Positions 61,166 to 64,000 of a stretch of DNA of 64,000 nt are shown in pieces. Every line of letters starts with the position of its first letter. The first letter of the stretch is position 1. The notes below the pieces were generated by a model. The model saw only the letters and a program-made list of their open reading frames with translations. It was not told the DNA's origin and searched no databases. The stretch covers positions 59,700,081 to 59,764,080 of the forward strand of contig OW121743.1 of the NCBI GenBank assembly GCA_933228675.1, in the 5' to 3' direction. A program made the translations under genes and the position numbers. This DNA is from Stomorhina lunata. Lineage: Eukaryota > Arthropoda > Insecta > Diptera > Rhiniidae.

Positions 61166-61810
61166 TCCATCATTAAAGTTAACCTTAAAATAAATTAGCT
61201 TTAAAGCTACCTCAATTGAAACTTTAATTTTGGTAATAATTAACTACTAATTAAGCTTTAACTGGATTAACAAGGCTCATGATGGAGATTTTATTAAAGC
61301 TTATAATTGGAATTAAAAAATAAGATTGAAGCTTTAATTCTATTTAATATGTTCCCATTATGTTTCAAACAGAAGCTCTAAAGACCTTATAGCAATATCT
61401 TGGTCTTCTTTTCTTTTTTGTTATTCTTCCTTTGATTTTAAAATATTAAATGTCAAACAATAGCAAAGTATGTATAAAGAAGAAACCTCATCATCAACAG
61501 CTTCAATTGTACCATCCATTCTACAATATTTAAACTACTTGTACACAAAAACAAAACAAGTATTTTATTTCACAATGAAAAAAACATTACAAAAATGGCA
61601 AATAATAATAAAAAAAAAGACAACAAAAACCAAAAAAGTTAAAAATAACGGCTAAAACAATTGCATATGTTTTTTGGAAGGGGGTTTCTATATTCATATG
61701 CAATTTCATTCATTGAAATCAAAGCAAAAACAAAAAAGATGATACAAAATATATGAGAGGTGTATGAGCTGCTTATTCAAGACGACACAGAGGAACAAGA
61801 ATTTTCAAAA

Positions 61811-62610
61811 ACAAGTAAGAAAGCGCTATAGTCGGTCAAGCCGACCATACGATACCCTTCACCACTAAGGTCAAAGATGTTATTTTTCCTGTATAAAGAC
61901 AAATATTTGCTAAATTTTGCCATCATACATTTTCTCAAAACTTATATATTCAACCTGTTTCCGTCATTTGGACTTATATGAGAGCTAGGGTCAAATCTGG
62001 ACCGATTATCTCGAAATTTGGCAAATTGATTACAGTTGTTACAAAAATTATTTATGCAAAAAATAAGCTCAAAATTTTCATTATCTTTAGATTTACGAGC
62101 GTTTTAGTGATTTTTTGTCTCATTTAGTGCGTTTTTAAAGAAGAGTTTGTATGGGAGCTATGGTCAAATGTGGACCGATTTGGTACCGAAATTTGGTACA
62201 GTGATTTATGTTTACATAAGCAGTATTTGTTTTAAATTTCATGAAAAATATTGATATTTGTGGCCAATATAGCAATTCCGGGAAGTGGGACCTATGGGAG
62301 GTACCATAAATAATGGACCGATTTTGACCAATTTCAATAGCCATGGGCCCATTATCAAAAAAATTATCTGTGCCAAATTTCATCAAATTATCTTTAGAAT
62401 TGCGACCTGTAGTTTGATTACAAGGTTTACATGGGGGTCCAGCCAGCCAGACGGACGGACGGACGGACGGACATCGCTAAATCGACTCAGAAAGTGATTC
62501 TAAGTCTATTAGTATACTAAAAGGTGGGTCTAAGACAAATATTTCTATGCGTTACAAACATCAGCACAAACTTATAATACCCTTTCCACCTATGGTGGTG
62601 AAGGGTATAA
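61811..62610 (+). mobile_element. MITE copy C, complete (~800 bp)
   Basis: Both ends are present: ACAAGTAAGAAAGCGCTATA with the CGGTC-rich hairpin and ATACCCTTCACCAC at the left, and TATGGTGGTGAAGGGTATAA at the right. The interior has TTTCCGTCATTTGGACTTAT, GGGAAGTGGGACCTATGGGA and CAGACGGACGGACGGACGGA, shared with copy A and in part with the composite. The small open frames inside it (62,135-62,386 on -, 62,285-62,497 on +) are repeat readings. It is non-autonomous, and I could not name its superfamily. Confidence 0.8.
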
Positions 62611-63250
62611 ACAGTAACAATAACAATAATAAAATACATGTTTTTGACAAGAACTGTAAGAAATAAAAAAAGCTACAATAATAATAAACTATTTTAAATA
62701 CTAACTACTCTTACAAACTGGTACAAATCTGAAGAAACAATGAATTGAAAATAACAACCACAGACAGAGATACAAGAAATTCCTATAAAGATAAAAATAG
62801 TGACTTTACGGGCTCTATTTTTATTCTTCTTGTTTTGCTATTGTTGTTGCTGTTAGCGTTATATCTTTCTGTTGTTGCCTTAAAACCTCAGCTTAAGACA
62901 ACAGATACAAGACAACAATAACAGCAACAACCCAGCAACATTATTATGCAGATTGTACATAATGACAAAAAATGCTGCTTGTTGCTGTTTTGCTGCCGAT
63001 GAATGAGTCATTGTCATTTATGAATTTTTGAATTGAACTGTTGCCTTGAGCAAATGTTAAAGAGTTTTTTTTTTTTTTTTTTTTATATAAACATATTTAA
63101 ATATAAAAGAAATGACGTTTTTTTGATAATAATTATTGATAAGAAATTATTTAAAAATCTTACGGGCAATATATGACTAATTTGGGGTTATTTACACGTC
63201 GTCAGAAAGAGATACATTTTTTTTTTGTAATTTAATATAAAATTTTTATA
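62611..63250. other. Unique intronic DNA
   Basis: AT-rich with AACAATAACAGCAACAACCC near 62,912-62,931 and a T-run at 63,066-63,084. No exon or element was recognised. Confidence 0.5.
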
Positions 63251-63254
63251 TATT

Positions 63255-64000
63255 TTTAAGAATCGAGATTAAGGTTTTAAAGGGTCTGAATATGAAACAC
63301 GATTGAGGCTTTAATTGGACTGATTTTGTATCATGATTGGGCTTCAATTGGACTGAATATGAATCACGATTAAGAGGTTTAATAGAACTAAATGTCAACA
63401 CGATTAAGAGTTTAATTGGACTGAATATGAAACATGATATAGGCTTTAACTGGACTGAATATAGATTACGATAGCTCGCTTTAATTGGACTGATTATTGA
63501 CCACGATTGAGGCTTCAATTGGACTGAATATGAATCACGATTAAGAGTTTAATTGAACTGAATTTGAAACAAGATAGTGACTTTAACTGAAATGAATATT
63601 ATACGCGATTGAGGCTTTAATTGGACTGATTTTGTATCATGATTGAAGCTTAAGTTGGACTGAATAGGAATCACGATTAAGAGGCCTAATAGGACTAAAA
63701 GTGAAACACTATTAAGAGTTTAATTGGACTGAATATGAAACATGATAGAGGCTTTATTTGGACTAAATATGAACCCCGATTAAGAGTTTTATTGGACAGA
63801 ATATGAATCACGATTTAGAGTTTTGTTGGACTGAATATGAAACAAGATAGAGGCTTTAACTGGACTGAATACGAAACACGATTTTTACTTTAGTTCAACT
63901 GAATATTTACCCTGATTGAGGCTTCAATTGGACTGAATGTGAATCACGATTGAGGCCTTAATTGAACTGAATATAAATCACGATTGAGACCTTAATTGGA
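63255..64000. repeat. ~34-bp repeat (ATTGGACTGAATATGAA family), array 2, open at right edge
   Basis: The same unit as at 60.8 kb, with a period of 33-35 bp and about 22 units to the window end. Subtypes CACGATTGAGGCTTCAATTG, CACGATTAAGAGTTTAATTG and AAGATAGAGGCTTTAACTGG alternate. The - strand frame at 63,246-63,518 (repeated SVQLKP words) is a by-product of this repeat. Confidence 0.9.

Larger units (their letters stand above)
57983..64000 (+). other. Snx27 intron 1 (runs off the right edge)
   Basis: It begins GTAAGT. I searched by eye for codons continuing the PDZ domain (NGVNVEG-like) and found none before the window ends, so the intron is at least 6 kb. Its contents are unique AT-rich DNA at 57,990-59,210 (C-run at 58,602-58,620), LINE relics, two ~34-bp repeat arrays and one complete MITE. 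Confidence 0.75.

Noticed and set aside
63246..63518. 90-codon frame with repeated SVQLKP words on -
   Set aside because: The repeats follow the ~34-bp DNA repeat exactly, and frame is kept only by chance where unit lengths compensate.

Overview
The window looks like AT-rich genomic DNA from a higher (probably calyptrate, blow-fly or house-fly-like) fly. Three things suggest this: a clear Snx27 first coding exon with fly-like 5' sequence and a GTAAGT donor, CAA/CAG-rich opa-type tracts, and a mixture of LOA/Jockey-type LINEs, a tRNA-derived SINE and short non-autonomous DNA transposons. The species cannot be fixed from the sequence alone. Only one protein-coding exon is firmly recognisable (Snx27, + strand, 57,759-57,982). 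A second candidate is a 12-codon first exon on the - strand at 51,063-51,098. Most open reading frames elsewhere are accidental readings of tandem repeats.

Layout. From 1 to about 43,070 the window is dominated by a field of short, diverged repeats built on the half-site GCAACATTTT and its reverse complement AAAATGTTGC, spaced about 30-40 bp. They form separate blocks (1-2,450; 3,780-8,850; 9,430-12,550; 16,000-18,240; 22,610-26,040; 27,320-34,180; 35,260-40,220; 41,390-43,070). Each block has its own higher-order period: about 130, 165, 180, 210, 270 or 300 bp, plus one 1.09-kb tandem duplication. AT-rich unique stretches without recognisable genes separate them. Two purer satellites sit in the field, a 29-bp array (14,050-15,975) and a 31-bp array (18,250-20,750). 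A SINE with an 11-bp target-site duplication (32,155-32,471) and a piggyBac-like MITE with TTAA duplications (31,076-31,252) have inserted into the repeats.

A nearly uniform 31-bp array (43,075-44,155) directly abuts a broken LOA-like LINE (44,157-45,540). From 46,326 to 56,340 there is a nest of transposons. One MITE copy is stretched to 3.9 kb by a 1.1-kb foldback element and other insertions, including a possible Merlin/ISXO2-like transposase fragment. A SINE fragment and a related MITE relic follow. Then comes a composite in which two inverted MITE ends enclose two 31-bp arrays. Inside the last array lies a patchwork insertion copied from the Snx27 upstream region and from the Snx27 coding exon.

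Snx27 starts at 57,759 and its first coding intron fills the rest of the window, holding Jockey-like and LOA-like relics, a complete MITE copy, and two arrays of a ~34-bp repeat, the second running off the right edge. If the - strand exon is real, the two genes are divergent, with about 6.7 kb of transposon and satellite DNA between their start codons.
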